A stretch of DNA of 64,000 nt from Spirosoma pollinicola. GTDB lineage: Bacteria > Bacteroidota > Bacteroidia > Cytophagales > Spirosomataceae. Location of the stretch: contig NZ_CP025096.1 of assembly GCF_002831565.1 (NCBI RefSeq), forward strand, positions 7,927,014 through 7,991,013. Reading direction: 5' to 3'. Positions 16,801 to 26,019 of the stretch are shown in pieces. The position numbers and the translations under genes were made by a program. The notes beneath the pieces are model-generated. The model had not been told where the DNA came from and made no database searches. It worked only from the letters and a program-made list of their open reading frames with translations. The first letter of the stretch is position 1. Every line of letters starts with the position of its first letter.

Positions 16801-18123
16801 ATGATTCGTCCCGTTTTTTTGAAACTTCTTACGCTTCAACTTTTACTCTTCACGTTTTCGTGTAAGAAAGAGCAGCCTGTGGCCCAGACCACGACGCCCA
16901 CCACGCGCTATGTTAATTTGTCGCATCTGGATCGACTGTATCAGACGGTTAAGTTGGCCTCAAACGGAACCGAAGTTGGGACGGTAGCCATCTATAGCGA
17001 AGCGCCTGATTATCATCTCGTAACGGATACCGACGAAGGATTCACCTGCATCGACGATGTAGCGCGGGCAGCCCTGCTGATGCTGCGTGAACCTGATCTG
17101 GCAACCAATAAAGACACGCAAACCAAACTGCGGACAATGACCGAGTTCGTTCTGCAACTACAAGCTGACAACGGGGACGCCGGCGCGGGGTATTTTTATA
17201 ATTTCCTCTGGCCCGATCGAACCATTAACAAGACATTTAAGACCAGCGTGGCCCAGGCAAATTTCTGGTCGTGGCGAGCCTTATGGCTTCTGACCGAAGC
17301 GTATCCGTACTACCTGAAAGCCGATGCAACACTGGCGGGACGTATGCAGACAGCTATCCAGAAACTAACGGCGAATATGCTTCGAGACTTTGGCAACAAG
17401 CCAAAGGAGTACAACTTCGTCCAGGGCATACAGGTGCCTAAATGGCTTCCTTTCGGTTCGGGCACCGATCAGGCAGCCATTATGCTGATTTCTCTGAATA
17501 ATATCTATCAGCAAACTCCAAATGCTGATGTTTTGAGCCTGATTGAATTGCTGGGCGATGGTATTCTGGCGATGCAATACGGCGACGTGGGTAAGTTTCC
17601 ATATGGAGCTATTTTGAGTTTTGATAATGGCTGGCATGCCTACGGTAGCGACCAATCGTATGCACTGTTGCGGGTTGGGAAAGCGCTGAACAAACCGACC
17701 TGGATTGCAGCCGCCAGGCGGGAAATTGATAATTTTTACCCGTATCTGATTCAACTGGGTTTTCTGGAATCGTTTACGGTCCAACAACCCGGTACGGAAG
17801 TCAAGCCGATCAAATCGAGTCAGGTTTCGCAGATTGCCTATGGCATTCGACCAATGGTCTGGGCTGCGCTGGAAGCTTTTGATCAAACGAAAGAGGCTAA
17901 ATATGCTGATTTAGCCGGACAACTGGCAAGCTGGTTTCTGGGAAAAAACGTAGCCAATACATCTATGTACGACCCGGCAACAGGTCGGGGGTATGATGGA
18001 ATTACCTCAAGTAGTCAGATTAATCGCAATTCGGGAGCCGAATCGACAATCGAATCGCTCTGGGCGTTTCAACGTCTCGAACAATACCCCGACGCAGTGA
18101 ACGCATTAGAAAAATATAAGTAG
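16801..18123 (+). CDS. lipoprotein with (alpha/alpha)6-type glycosidase-like fold
   Basis: 440 residues with a lipoprotein signal (LQLLLFTFSCKKEQ). The mature protein has repeated helix pairs with the look of a six-hairpin toroid: FTCIDDVARAALLML, FWSWRALWLLTEAYPYYL, DQAAIMLISLNNIYQQTP, WHAYGSDQSYALLRVGKALN, YGIRPMVWAALEAFD. Near the end is a RNSGAESTIESLWAFQRLEQ motif often seen in such enzymes. Acidic candidates for catalysis are the DD in CIDDVARA and the Asp in the GSDQS segment, but no GH family can be named safely. It is encoded between the permeases and the ATPase, four bases before the latter, so it probably cleaves the imported sugar in the periplasm or at the outer membrane. Confidence 0.75.
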   Translation: MIRPVFLKLLTLQLLLFTFSCKKEQPVAQTTTPTTRYVNLSHLDRLYQTVKLASNGTEVGTVAIYSEAPDYHLVTDTDEGFTCIDDVARAALLMLREPDLATNKDTQTKLRTMTEFVLQLQADNGDAGAGYFYNFLWPDRTINKTFKTSVAQANFWSWRALWLLTEAYPYYLKADATLAGRMQTAIQKLTANMLRDFGNKPKEYNFVQGIQVPKWLPFGSGTDQAAIMLISLNNIYQQTPNADVLSLIELLGDGILAMQYGDVGKFPYGAILSFDNGWHAYGSDQSYALLRVGKALNKPTWIAAARREIDNFYPYLIQLGFLESFTVQQPGTEVKPIKSSQVSQIAYGIRPMVWAALEAFDQTKEAKYADLAGQLASWFLGKNVANTSMYDPATGRGYDGITSSSQINRNSGAESTIESLWAFQRLEQYPDAVNALEKYK

Positions 18124-18126
18124 CGA

Positions 18127-19242
18127 ATGGCTGAAGTAATACTACGTCACATTGCCAAGGCTTACGCAGGTGGGCCAAGGGTGATCAACGATGTCAATAT
18201 TGACGTCAAGGACCGCGAATTTGTTGTGCTTGTTGGGCCGTCGGGTTGTGGCAAGTCTACCCTGTTGCGGATGATTGCCGGGCTGGAAGATATCACCGAT
18301 GGCGACCTGCTGATCGATGGACAACGTATCAACGAGCGTGCTCCAAAAGACCGCGACATTGCTATGGTATTCCAGAATTACGCGCTTTACCCGCACATGA
18401 CCGTTTACGACAACATGGCGTTCGGGCTGAAGCTACGGAATATGGCCAGCGATGAAATCCGGCAGCGCGTGACCAACGCGGCCAGCATATTGGAAATTGA
18501 GAATCTTCTGGACCGAAAGCCTAAAGATATGTCGGGTGGGCAACGGCAACGCGTAGCGATCGGACGGGCTATCGTACGAAATCCGAAAGTGTTCCTGTTC
18601 GATGAGCCACTGAGTAATCTGGATGCCAAACTCCGGGGTCAGACACGTATCGAATTGCAGAAACTTCACCGCGATTTGCAGGCAACTATGATCTACGTTA
18701 CGCACGACCAGATCGAGGCCATGACCCTCGGCGACCGGATTGTCGTACTACGGAATGGCGACGTGCTTCAATACGATACACCCTTAGCCCTTTATAATCA
18801 GCCCGCTAATTTGTTTGTTGCCGGTTTTATCGGTTCGCCCCCAATGAATTTCCTGCCCGGTCGGATTGTCAGTTCAGATAAAGAAATAAGTTTTGAAAGT
18901 TCGGATAGCACGGTTCGAATTGACTTGTCAATGTCGGCTCATCAGGCGGCACTGGCGCCTTACGAAGGTCGCGACGTAATGCTCGGTATCCGGGCGGAGC
19001 ACATTCGCGAGCAGCCGATCGGTTTGTCACAACGTAATTACTCCGCAGAGACGGCTACGTTAATTGACGCCGTAGAACATATGGGTAGCGAAATCCTGGC
19101 CTATTTTACAATTGAAGACCGTCGGTTTGTTGCCAAACTGCCAGGCGATGCGTCCGTCACGTTCGGTCAGCCGATTTCGTTGTTTTGGGAACTTGATAAA
19201 CTTCACTTCTTCGATACACAAACCGAACAGGCAATTCGATAA
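18127..19242 (+). CDS. ABC sugar-importer ATPase, MalK/UgpC type
   Basis: 371-residue ATP-binding subunit that would power the CUT1 importer encoded just upstream. Walker A GPSGCGKST (37-45), Q-loop VFQNYALYPHM, signature MSGGQRQRV (135-143), Walker B VFLFDEPLSNLDA (155-167) and H-loop VTHDQIEAM are intact. The C-terminal third is a TOBE-type regulatory domain (FIGSPPMNFLPGRI, MLGIRAEHI). Many Gram-positive and Proteobacterial operons lack this subunit and share one MsmK/UgpC; here it is kept in the array, which gives a complete transporter. It is the last gene of the operon. Confidence 0.95.
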   Translation: MAEVILRHIAKAYAGGPRVINDVNIDVKDREFVVLVGPSGCGKSTLLRMIAGLEDITDGDLLIDGQRINERAPKDRDIAMVFQNYALYPHMTVYDNMAFGLKLRNMASDEIRQRVTNAASILEIENLLDRKPKDMSGGQRQRVAIGRAIVRNPKVFLFDEPLSNLDAKLRGQTRIELQKLHRDLQATMIYVTHDQIEAMTLGDRIVVLRNGDVLQYDTPLALYNQPANLFVAGFIGSPPMNFLPGRIVSSDKEISFESSDSTVRIDLSMSAHQAALAPYEGRDVMLGIRAEHIREQPIGLSQRNYSAETATLIDAVEHMGSEILAYFTIEDRRFVAKLPGDASVTFGQPISLFWELDKLHFFDTQTEQAIR

Positions 19243-19559
19243 GTGTCAACGCTATAGGGCTTAGATTAAATGGTTGGTAGTCTGTTTCATTTGCAGCAGC
19301 AGGAGTCCTCAAATGCGAAACTTTAATGTCCGTTGAGTTTTGTAAGCGGCTTTCTCTGGATAAAACTATATAAAATCGGTTGTTCTAATCCGGAACCGTT
19401 TGGGTCGGGAAAATTTGGTCGGTTGAACCGGGATTACCATTACCTTACATACTTCCTGAACGCGCTGATTGTCTGAAATAAAAATACACCTTCCAGTAGT
19501 TTACTGAATATACCAATAATCTTTGCCAATTAAGCTAGTCTCCCTTCGTCACGGTGCCA
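19243..19559. other. intergenic region without a convincing gene
   Basis: 317 bases between the ABC ATPase and the end of the LpxR-like gene (convergent). No clear terminator hairpin is visible. Around 19385-19480 a plus-strand frame without a start codon reads FGSGKFGRLNRDYHYLTYFL and stops after about 46 codons. It could be a scrap of a lost gene, but I cannot name a family. Confidence 0.3.
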
Positions 19560-20549
19560 TTATTTAGTGCGTAGCGAACCGAACGATGCACCTAGTTTTA
19601 CTCCACCCCAACGATGAGACAAACCACTGCTGAATTCCCGGCTGAGCATTGACTCCGCATATTCCAGATACAGTGATTTATAGCGAAATACGATGCCAAC
19701 GTTTCCCTGAAATGTAATCCGCGCCAGTTGGTGAACTGAAAGCACATACGGACTGCTTGAATTGAAAAGACCTCCTTGCAGGCTTGCATCGTAGCCTATT
19801 ACACTAACCAGGGGTTGTGCATATATGTACAGTTGCAGAGGTAATCGACACGGGGCGAACATTGGGCCAAAGGGGGAGTTGAACCGGCCCGCCATTACCA
19901 CAATCCCCGTTTGTAACCGATCTATATAGGTACCCACTTGGGCCTGAGCTGTCGTACTTATTGATAGCGCCTGGCGATAGGCATAGAGCTGTTTTTCATA
20001 ATGAAGGGTATATGTCAGGATCACATCATTGTGTATCTGATACTGCCAGCCTTTGGGCTCAACCCCGTTGAAGAGCCGATGAAGAGCAGTTTGTATTTGG
20101 TTCCCTAACGCCACCGGACCCATCATCCCCATACTTAGCCCCGCTGACACCCGAAGCCGGCGTAGTGTATCAGTTGATAGGCTGAACGTTTTTAGCGATA
20201 GGCCAGCCGCAAACGGGCGGTCGCCGATTAAAGTGGTCTGGCTGCGAATCGAAGTCGGTGTAAAGCCTAAATGCTCGAAGGCCAGACCGTACTGAATCTG
20301 ATTGCCCTTGGCTTTAATAAGTAGTTTGGTCAGGGGATTTTTTTGAAGGGATGGCTTGACGAGTTCCAGCATGTAGCCCTGGGTATAGTAATAATCCGTT
20401 CCGGTGAAAAAGTCGTTGTCGTAGTGTAGTCGGCTGAAGGAAGGCTGGTCTATCTGTCGAAAAGAAACCATATTGTCGATGCGTTGAGCTAAACCTAGGA
20501 CGGGGAGTAGCCAGCATAGAAGAGCCGTATAGGTTTTTGTAGTCTGCAT
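19560..20549 (-). CDS. LpxR-like outer-membrane lipid A deacylase
   Basis: 329 residues with a signal peptide (TALLCWLLPVLGLAQ). Family features are HYDNDFFTGTDYYYTQGYML near the N-terminus, corresponding to the N-D-x-F-x-x-T-D-xx-YT-G of LpxR, the GDRPFAAGLSLKTFSL segment, and the GWQYQIHNDV segment. The remainder alternates like a beta-barrel. LpxR removes the 3'-acyloxyacyl chain of lipid A in the outer membrane; here the substrate is assumed by family only. It is a single leftward gene. The region upstream to 20809 is shared with the divergent GNAT gene. Confidence 0.8.
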   Translation of the reverse strand: MQTTKTYTALLCWLLPVLGLAQRIDNMVSFRQIDQPSFSRLHYDNDFFTGTDYYYTQGYMLELVKPSLQKNPLTKLLIKAKGNQIQYGLAFEHLGFTPTSIRSQTTLIGDRPFAAGLSLKTFSLSTDTLRRLRVSAGLSMGMMGPVALGNQIQTALHRLFNGVEPKGWQYQIHNDVILTYTLHYEKQLYAYRQALSISTTAQAQVGTYIDRLQTGIVVMAGRFNSPFGPMFAPCRLPLQLYIYAQPLVSVIGYDASLQGGLFNSSSPYVLSVHQLARITFQGNVGIVFRYKSLYLEYAESMLSREFSSGLSHRWGGVKLGASFGSLRTK

Positions 20550-20749
20550 GCTAAGCTATCTACGCCTGATCTGCGGTCTGGGATTGATGGAGGCCTTAAC
20601 TGGTTGGTCAATCAGAAGAACGGCATGTACAGCTGAAACAAAAGGCTTTCTCCACCGCTTCTGGATCGCTTATGCCCGGCTTTGGCGACTTCTTTCTGGG
20701 ATAGATTAACCAGGGTTAACAAGAGAAGTATTCCACAAATCAAATTTGT

Positions 20750-20757
20750 TACCTTTG
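20750..20757 (+). promoter_or_regulatory. -7 box TACCTTTG for the GNAT/synthetase operon
   Basis: Exact match to the Bacteroidota -7 consensus TAnnTTTG, 53 bp before the GNAT start. The -33 element is not obvious. Confidence 0.45.
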
Positions 20758-20809
20758 GTGAGGAAATATCAATAGTAAATGTATTGAGACAATCATTAAG
20801 TGTATAAGA

Positions 20810-21574
20810 ATGGAATTATTTGTACGTTATGACCTTGAACGGTTAACCAAATACGCTTCCCTAGCTCACAATTCAGCCCGCATACGAACCAACATTACGA
20901 CTACTCATGCCAGCTTACATTTCGCGGATGTTAATTATTTCAACTACACTATTTGTTTAGCCGCCAGTCAGATTCAACAAGTCGTTGAGGAAACCAAAGC
21001 GTTTTACCAGCATACTCCTCATCGGTTATTAATTGAAGATGCGGCCGAGTCAACTCACCTTCACTCCTTTTTGAACAAGGAAGGCTACTTGTGTAAAGGC
21101 AGACAGATATTGTTGCAGGCACCCAATCAGATCAACGAACTGGCTGAATCCGAAGCGGCTACCGAACTCGAGCCGGTATCGCCGACAACGCTTTACTCGT
21201 TTACACAGGATTACCTGGCTAGCTTCGAATCTGACCGAACCGATGCCGCGCCCGTGTCGATCAATTTTAGCCAGTTGTTATCGTCCTCTACTATCCAACT
21301 CTATCGGGTCATGGCGCATCGGCAAGCCGTGGGTATTGCTGCGCTCTATCAGGAAAATGAGCATTTCCTGTTGGCAGGGGGAGCGATTCTGCCGTCTTAC
21401 AGAAATCACGGCTACCATACCAGCACATTGATCAGCCGTCTTCGGTATTGCTTTCAAAACCGGCCAAAAAGCATTTCAGCCTGGGCTTACGAAAATAGTA
21501 CCAGCTATCAGAATATGCGTCGGCTAGGCCTGACTCCTCTCAAAGGCTACTGGATTTATGAACACAGGGTTTAG
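20810..21574 (+). CDS. GNAT-family N-acetyltransferase
   Basis: 254 residues. The C-terminal half is a GNAT fold: LYRVMAHRQAVGIAALYQEN (beta strands 2-3), AGGAILPSYRNHGYHTSTLI (the acetyl-CoA-binding motif A, Q/RxxGxG/A-like) and SAWAYENSTSYQNMRRLGLT, the usual C-terminal NxxSxxxxxRxGF segment. The N-terminal half is less conserved and may be a second, degenerate GNAT domain. Its end overlaps the next gene by 17 bases, so the two are co-expressed. It probably acylates a small molecule connected with the neighbouring A-PCP-TE enzyme. Confidence 0.8.
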   Translation: MELFVRYDLERLTKYASLAHNSARIRTNITTTHASLHFADVNYFNYTICLAASQIQQVVEETKAFYQHTPHRLLIEDAAESTHLHSFLNKEGYLCKGRQILLQAPNQINELAESEAATELEPVSPTTLYSFTQDYLASFESDRTDAAPVSINFSQLLSSSTIQLYRVMAHRQAVGIAALYQENEHFLLAGGAILPSYRNHGYHTSTLISRLRYCFQNRPKSISAWAYENSTSYQNMRRLGLTPLKGYWIYEHRV

Positions 21575-24116
21575 GGAGCGTTGGTTTCAATTGGCTGAAC
21601 GATTCGCCAATCAGGTGGCTATTTCCCATGCCGGTCGTCAGGTAACGTATGGGCAGCTGGCTCAACAGGCCAATGCGGTGGCGCGTCGGCTGACAGAATT
21701 GACGTTTCGCGATTCGTGCATTCCAATACTGCTCACCTGTCCTGTTGACCACATTGCAACCCTGTTGGGCATAGTCCAATCCGGCAACTATTATTATTCG
21801 ATTAATCCGGAACGGGCGTCGGCGATCAACCCGATACTCAACAGTGTTGGTGCTGTAGCGCTCATTAGCACGGCGGATTTAGTGCAGGCCGCCCAGCTAC
21901 CCGAATCAGTAGTGCTTATTCAACCACACATGCTGCAACCCCAGCCATCCGGGGCTGACAAGGTTGTCATTGAGCCGACGACGCCGTTCTGTTTGTTCAC
22001 CACCTCAGGAACCACGGGCCAACCCAAACAGGTGATTCATTCACACCAGAGCGTGTTAACGGATACGGATCGACAGATTCTGGATAATCAGATCGGCCCT
22101 GCTGATCGTATTGATCTATTGTTCTCTCTCGAATTTAGTGCCTCACTAGCTTGCCTTTTCCCGGCTATGCTAACAGGCGCTACGCTGGCTATTCACAACC
22201 TCAAAAAAGAAGGCGTATTATCCGTACCTTCCTTTTGGCAACGGGAACAGATCAGTTTCAGCACCCTGTCAGTCAGTTCGTTTCGGTTGCTGCTAAAAAG
22301 TCCATTCGATTTTAAAACCCTCGACAAGCTTCGTTTTCTGTCGATTGGGGCCGAACCCGTAAATCAACAGGATATTGAGGAATTTCAGGTGAAATTTGGT
22401 CCCCAAACCATTCTTCAGGTCGCCTACGCCACCACCGAGACCCGCACCATCACCGAACATAAAATACGGACGGATACCAACTGGCGTTCTACACTACATT
22501 CTGTCGGCAAGTCCGTTACCGGGCGCACTGTTCGCATCCGCAATGAAACGGGCGATTGGCTTGAGCCTGGACAAGTGGGCGAAATCGTTGTCCAGGCAAT
22601 GGGCATTCCTGATGCTTACGCCAATAACCCAATGGCCAGCCAGCGGGCCTACCAACGACAGGCTAATGGGTTGGTTAGCTACGCGACAGGTGACCTGGGT
22701 TATCTCGACAACGCGGGTCACTTATTCTGGTGTGGGCGTACCGACTTTATGATCAAGAAAAACGGGCAGAAAATTAATTTGCTTGAGTTGGAAGATGTGC
22801 TTCGCCAGGCACCTGGCATTGGCGAAGCGGCCGTAGTGAGTGATATGAACTCAGCTGCTCAGCCACTTATTCGGGCCTTTTTCCGTCCAGACTCGCCTGT
22901 TGATCTAGCAACAGTGAAACGTTGGATGGCGGAGCGGTTGCCCACGTTTATGCTTCCTGATACCTATCAGTCTATCGTGGAATTACCGCGCACCCGTACT
23001 GGTAAACTTGACCGGTCCAGTCTGCTTGATCAGTATCCAATTCTCCTCCATCGCGATGGCTTAGCTCTACCAAACTCCTTCGATAACTCGCTGGTAGATC
23101 ATATCAAGATGATTTGGGCCCAAAAGTTAAACTACGTGGATACGATAGCCGATTATGATGATTTTTTTCGAGACCTAGGGGGCGACTCTCTCACGGCTGA
23201 GGCCTGTCTGGCTACCCTTGAAGCGCATGTAGGTAAGCCTTTGCCCATGCAATTGGCCTTTTCCTACCCTACACCCCAGGCCCTGGCTTCATTTATTACG
23301 ACGCCCGCTGAAACAGGCGTTCAGTGTATTTCGCTAAACCAACCGGTTGCAGATCGACCCAATATCTATTTTATACCACCCCTTTCGGGTGACAAACGGA
23401 TTTACCAATGGCTGGAAGAGGCTCTAAGCGATGAGGCCAACTTATACTGTCTTTACTTCTCTTCTTTCACCGACAGTGGGCTTCTGAGGAGATTACCTGA
23501 GCTATGTGATTCAATGGCCCGGTTGATCGATACCTCCGCCCCAAATATATTAATCGGGTATTCCTTTGGCGGCATCCTGGCCTATGAAGTCGCGTTAAGG
23601 CTGGATAAGCAGTCACCCAGGCATCCCCTAAGTCGCCTGGTACTGGTCGACACGCCTTTATACAAACGGTATCCTTTTGCTCAGGTTGTTGTGCAGGATT
23701 TTAAACGCGGTTGGCATAAGCTTCAGCGGGTCTTTGAAGCCCGCGAATCGTTCAATTGGTCAGAGAATTTACGTCAGCTATTTTTTCGATACTCCGGTCG
23801 ATTGAAAGCTTCGGCTCCCCTACAGCCAACATCCGATTGGCAACAGAAAGCCGAATTTGCAGCCCAGACATACAGCCAACAGATAGTTATAGATACCCCT
23901 GTTCAACGGTCCATTGTACTGTTCAGGGCTGCCGACACGTCTTTTTACGAGCGGGATATCAAGCCCGACTATACATGGCAGACTTACACAAGCGTTGGGG
24001 TAGAGGAGCATTTGTTGGCAGGCGATCACTACCAGGTGCTGAATCAAGTCAACAGTGAGCTTGTTGTCCATGTCCTTTTGCAAGTTTTAGCTAAGACGTA
24101 TACGGTCTCAAGCTAA
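21558..24116 (+). CDS. single-module NRPS-like enzyme (adenylation, carrier, thioesterase)
   Basis: 852 residues with order A-PCP-TE and no condensation domain. Adenylation domain about 1-500: A3 TTSGTTGQPK, A5 AYATTE, A7 YATGDLGYLD, A8 GRTDFMIKKNGQKINLLELE and A10 RTRTGKLDR with the catalytic Lys. Carrier domain about 505-590 with GGDSLTA, phosphopantetheine Ser544. Thioesterase about 600-850 with GYSFGG (Ser669), an LVLVDTP Asp and a GDH near the end. The enzyme would activate one acid as AMP ester, load it and release it by hydrolysis, transfer or condensation. The A4 region reads LEFSASLA, where amino-acid-activating domains usually have FDxS; the missing Asp suggests a substrate other than an ordinary alpha-amino acid. 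No phosphopantetheinyl transferase is nearby. Confidence 0.9.
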   Translation: MNTGFRERWFQLAERFANQVAISHAGRQVTYGQLAQQANAVARRLTELTFRDSCIPILLTCPVDHIATLLGIVQSGNYYYSINPERASAINPILNSVGAVALISTADLVQAAQLPESVVLIQPHMLQPQPSGADKVVIEPTTPFCLFTTSGTTGQPKQVIHSHQSVLTDTDRQILDNQIGPADRIDLLFSLEFSASLACLFPAMLTGATLAIHNLKKEGVLSVPSFWQREQISFSTLSVSSFRLLLKSPFDFKTLDKLRFLSIGAEPVNQQDIEEFQVKFGPQTILQVAYATTETRTITEHKIRTDTNWRSTLHSVGKSVTGRTVRIRNETGDWLEPGQVGEIVVQAMGIPDAYANNPMASQRAYQRQANGLVSYATGDLGYLDNAGHLFWCGRTDFMIKKNGQKINLLELEDVLRQAPGIGEAAVVSDMNSAAQPLIRAFFRPDSPVDLATVKRWMAERLPTFMLPDTYQSIVELPRTRTGKLDRSSLLDQYPILLHRDGLALPNSFDNSLVDHIKMIWAQKLNYVDTIADYDDFFRDLGGDSLTAEACLATLEAHVGKPLPMQLAFSYPTPQALASFITTPAETGVQCISLNQPVADRPNIYFIPPLSGDKRIYQWLEEALSDEANLYCLYFSSFTDSGLLRRLPELCDSMARLIDTSAPNILIGYSFGGILAYEVALRLDKQSPRHPLSRLVLVDTPLYKRYPFAQVVVQDFKRGWHKLQRVFEARESFNWSENLRQLFFRYSGRLKASAPLQPTSDWQQKAEFAAQTYSQQIVIDTPVQRSIVLFRAADTSFYERDIKPDYTWQTYTSVGVEEHLLAGDHYQVLNQVNSELVVHVLLQVLAKTYTVSS

Positions 24117-24263
24117 AGCCCACAAATTTGGCCCGGTTATTTCAGCTGTGCTTTCTCATTTATACCATCCGATCAGCTTCGGTTGAACGCATCCGGATTA
24201 TAATCACGAAAAAGGAATGACTTTTTCTGACAGTATTTAACAAAGAGAAGCAATTTGACCGTC

Positions 24264-24354
24264 TTTCCATAACTGGGACCCTTAATAGAAAACAGCCTGT
24301 AAGTAGTTAAGTACTTACAGGCTTCTAATGACTGTGCAAAAGACGAGACTCGAA
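24264..24354 (-). repeat. degenerate copy of the tRNA-Leu 3' end and terminator (left island boundary)
   Basis: This 91-nt stretch matches 27864-27953 at an offset of 3599-3600 bases. The shared parts are GGGACCCTTAA, AAAACAGCCTGTAAGTAGTT, TACTTACAGGCT and, inside the tRNA part, GTGC..AAG.CGAGACTCGAA. In the right copy the same bases form the terminator and the 3' end of tRNA-Leu. The left copy has several mismatches in the tRNA part, and homology ends inside the T-arm region. It fits an old attachment-site duplication. Confidence 0.75.
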
Positions 24355-24363
24355 GTATCAGTT

Positions 24364-24564
24364 TTAATGGTGTTTCGGAGGACCAGCACCGCTTATGTCG
24401 AGTAGGTGGTGTTGTCCCCCGTGCTGGTGTTTGTAATGACATCGGCAGATTCTCCGGTGCACAGTGGGTAATTTGAGCAGCGGGTCAGGCAGCACCTCCT
24501 TTTTGGGTTTATAGATAAAGCAAAGATGCCCGATCATTTGGCCAAGCTTCTTTGCTTTATTCAC
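24364..24564 (-). CDS. possible small His/Cys-rich protein, weak
   Basis: 66 codons from a GTG at 24564. The product has several Cys and His residues (CRCHYKHQHGGQHHLLD) and is positively charged, with no membrane segment. No family is recognised. It lies just inside the left boundary of the decayed island and may be a chance frame. The rest of 24117-24609 carries only the tRNA-Leu-derived repeat. Confidence 0.2.
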   Translation of the reverse strand: MNKAKKLGQMIGHLCFIYKPKKEVLPDPLLKLPTVHRRICRCHYKHQHGGQHHLLDISGAGPPKHH

Positions 24565-24609
24565 ACCAAAAAATAATGTTTGGCAAAAAGCTCATTACGT
24601 TCGGTTGAT

Positions 24610-26019
24610 CTATTTCGTTTTCACAATACTGATAATGCTGACACATCTAGCAGGCAAGGTGCATTCTATTAGTTTAACAATCCAGTAATCATTATTTCCC
24701 TGAGAGGGCTGGGTTTTATCAACGCCTATATTAGAAGCCGATGTGCCACCTAATAGATATCCCTTATCGGAGGTTGTTACAAGCGTAAATAAGTACTCAT
24801 TGCTGAGGCCTCCATACATTTTATCCCATTGTTTAGCTCCATTCGCATTGACCTTGACAAGCCAGAAATCAGAAATGCGTGGTACAGATTTTCCCGGATC
24901 AGTTAAATCACCTCCCGAATAGCTATTAGAGTAGCCTCCAATTAAATAGCCACCATCTGGCGTAGAGACAACTGCACCAAGGCTTTCGACGTATTTGCCG
25001 CCAAATGTTTTATCCCATTGCTTGGTCCCGTCTTTCCCTATCTTGACAATCCAATAATCTGAAGCTCCCCTGGAAGGTTGCGTTTTATCACCCGTAGAGT
25101 GGGAGGATGATGTCCCTCCCAGCAGATACCCACCATCTGGTGTCGTTATGAGGGCAGATAACTCGTCTGTACTAACACCTCCGTATGTTTTATCCCATTG
25201 TTTAGTCCCATTCGCGTCAATCTTAACTATCCAGTAATCAAACGTTGTACTGCCATCTCTAGATGGTTCAGTTTTATCCCCATTTATGCCTGACACAGAT
25301 TTGCCGCCTAGTAAATATCCCCCATCCACACTTGCCACCAATTTAATGAGCTGATCCGACTGGTTGCCCCCGAATGCTTTGTCCCATTGTTTGATGCCAT
25401 TGGCATCAATCTTAATAATCCAGTAATCGTATCCTCCTCTACTGGGTTGTGTCTTATCCCCGCCAATTCCTGATGCTGTAGTACCTCCTAGTAGATAACC
25501 CCCATCAGCGGTGGATATCATGTCACTAAAACCTGAGTTTCCTCCATAAGCTTTATCCCAAAGCTTATTACCATTGGCATCGATCTTAAGTAACCACATA
25601 TTTCCAAACTTGGTCTTATCCCCATTTAAGAACGCATAGGCTGTTCCGCCGAGTAGGTAACCTCCGTCAGGGGTAGCTATCACAGATTTAAATACGTCAT
25701 TGTCAGTAGTACCAAATGTTTTATCCCATTGCTTGATCCCGTCTTTCCCTATCTTGACAATCCAATAATCTCCCTCTCCCCAGTTGGGTTGCGTTTTATC
25801 ACCCCCTGCACTTGAGTAGGATACTCCGCACAATAGGTAGCCTCCATCAGCCGTAGGCAGAGTAATAGAGAGAACATCATTACCAGAGCCACCAAATGTT
25901 TTGTCCCATTGCTTAGTGGGTTGTGCCGATAAATGTGCAGATGATATTACGAATAACCAGATTATGCACCATCGGATTATACTATAAGGAGTAATGCTGG
26001 GCAATAAACAAGAATCCAT
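24610..26019 (-). CDS. secreted seven-repeat (propeller-like) protein
   Basis: 469 residues with an N-terminal hydrophobic signal (IIWLFVISSAHLSAQ). The mature part is seven tandem repeats of about 55-60 residues, each starting with K(Q/L)WDKxFGG and holding DGGYLLGGTS, GDKTQPS and DYWIVKIDANG. The repeats probably build a seven-bladed beta-propeller exported to the cell surface. The C-terminus (ECTLPARCVSIISIVKTK) has two Cys and is not a standard Por secretion domain, so the export route is unclear. Similar delta-60 repeat proteins are common and of unknown role in Bacteroidota. It lies inside the tRNA-Leu-bounded island. DNA identity between repeats is high enough for recombination to change the copy number. 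Confidence 0.8.
   Translation of the reverse strand: MDSCLLPSITPYSIIRWCIIWLFVISSAHLSAQPTKQWDKTFGGSGNDVLSITLPTADGGYLLCGVSYSSAGGDKTQPNWGEGDYWIVKIGKDGIKQWDKTFGTTDNDVFKSVIATPDGGYLLGGTAYAFLNGDKTKFGNMWLLKIDANGNKLWDKAYGGNSGFSDMISTADGGYLLGGTTASGIGGDKTQPSRGGYDYWIIKIDANGIKQWDKAFGGNQSDQLIKLVASVDGGYLLGGKSVSGINGDKTEPSRDGSTTFDYWIVKIDANGTKQWDKTYGGVSTDELSALITTPDGGYLLGGTSSSHSTGDKTQPSRGASDYWIVKIGKDGTKQWDKTFGGKYVESLGAVVSTPDGGYLIGGYSNSYSGGDLTDPGKSVPRISDFWLVKVNANGAKQWDKMYGGLSNEYLFTLVTTSDKGYLLGGTSASNIGVDKTQPSQGNNDYWIVKLIECTLPARCVSIISIVKTK

Noticed and set aside
19385..19480. Small gene in the gap after the ABC ATPase
   Set aside because: The open frame has no start codon, is only about 46 codons long, and matches no family I recognise.
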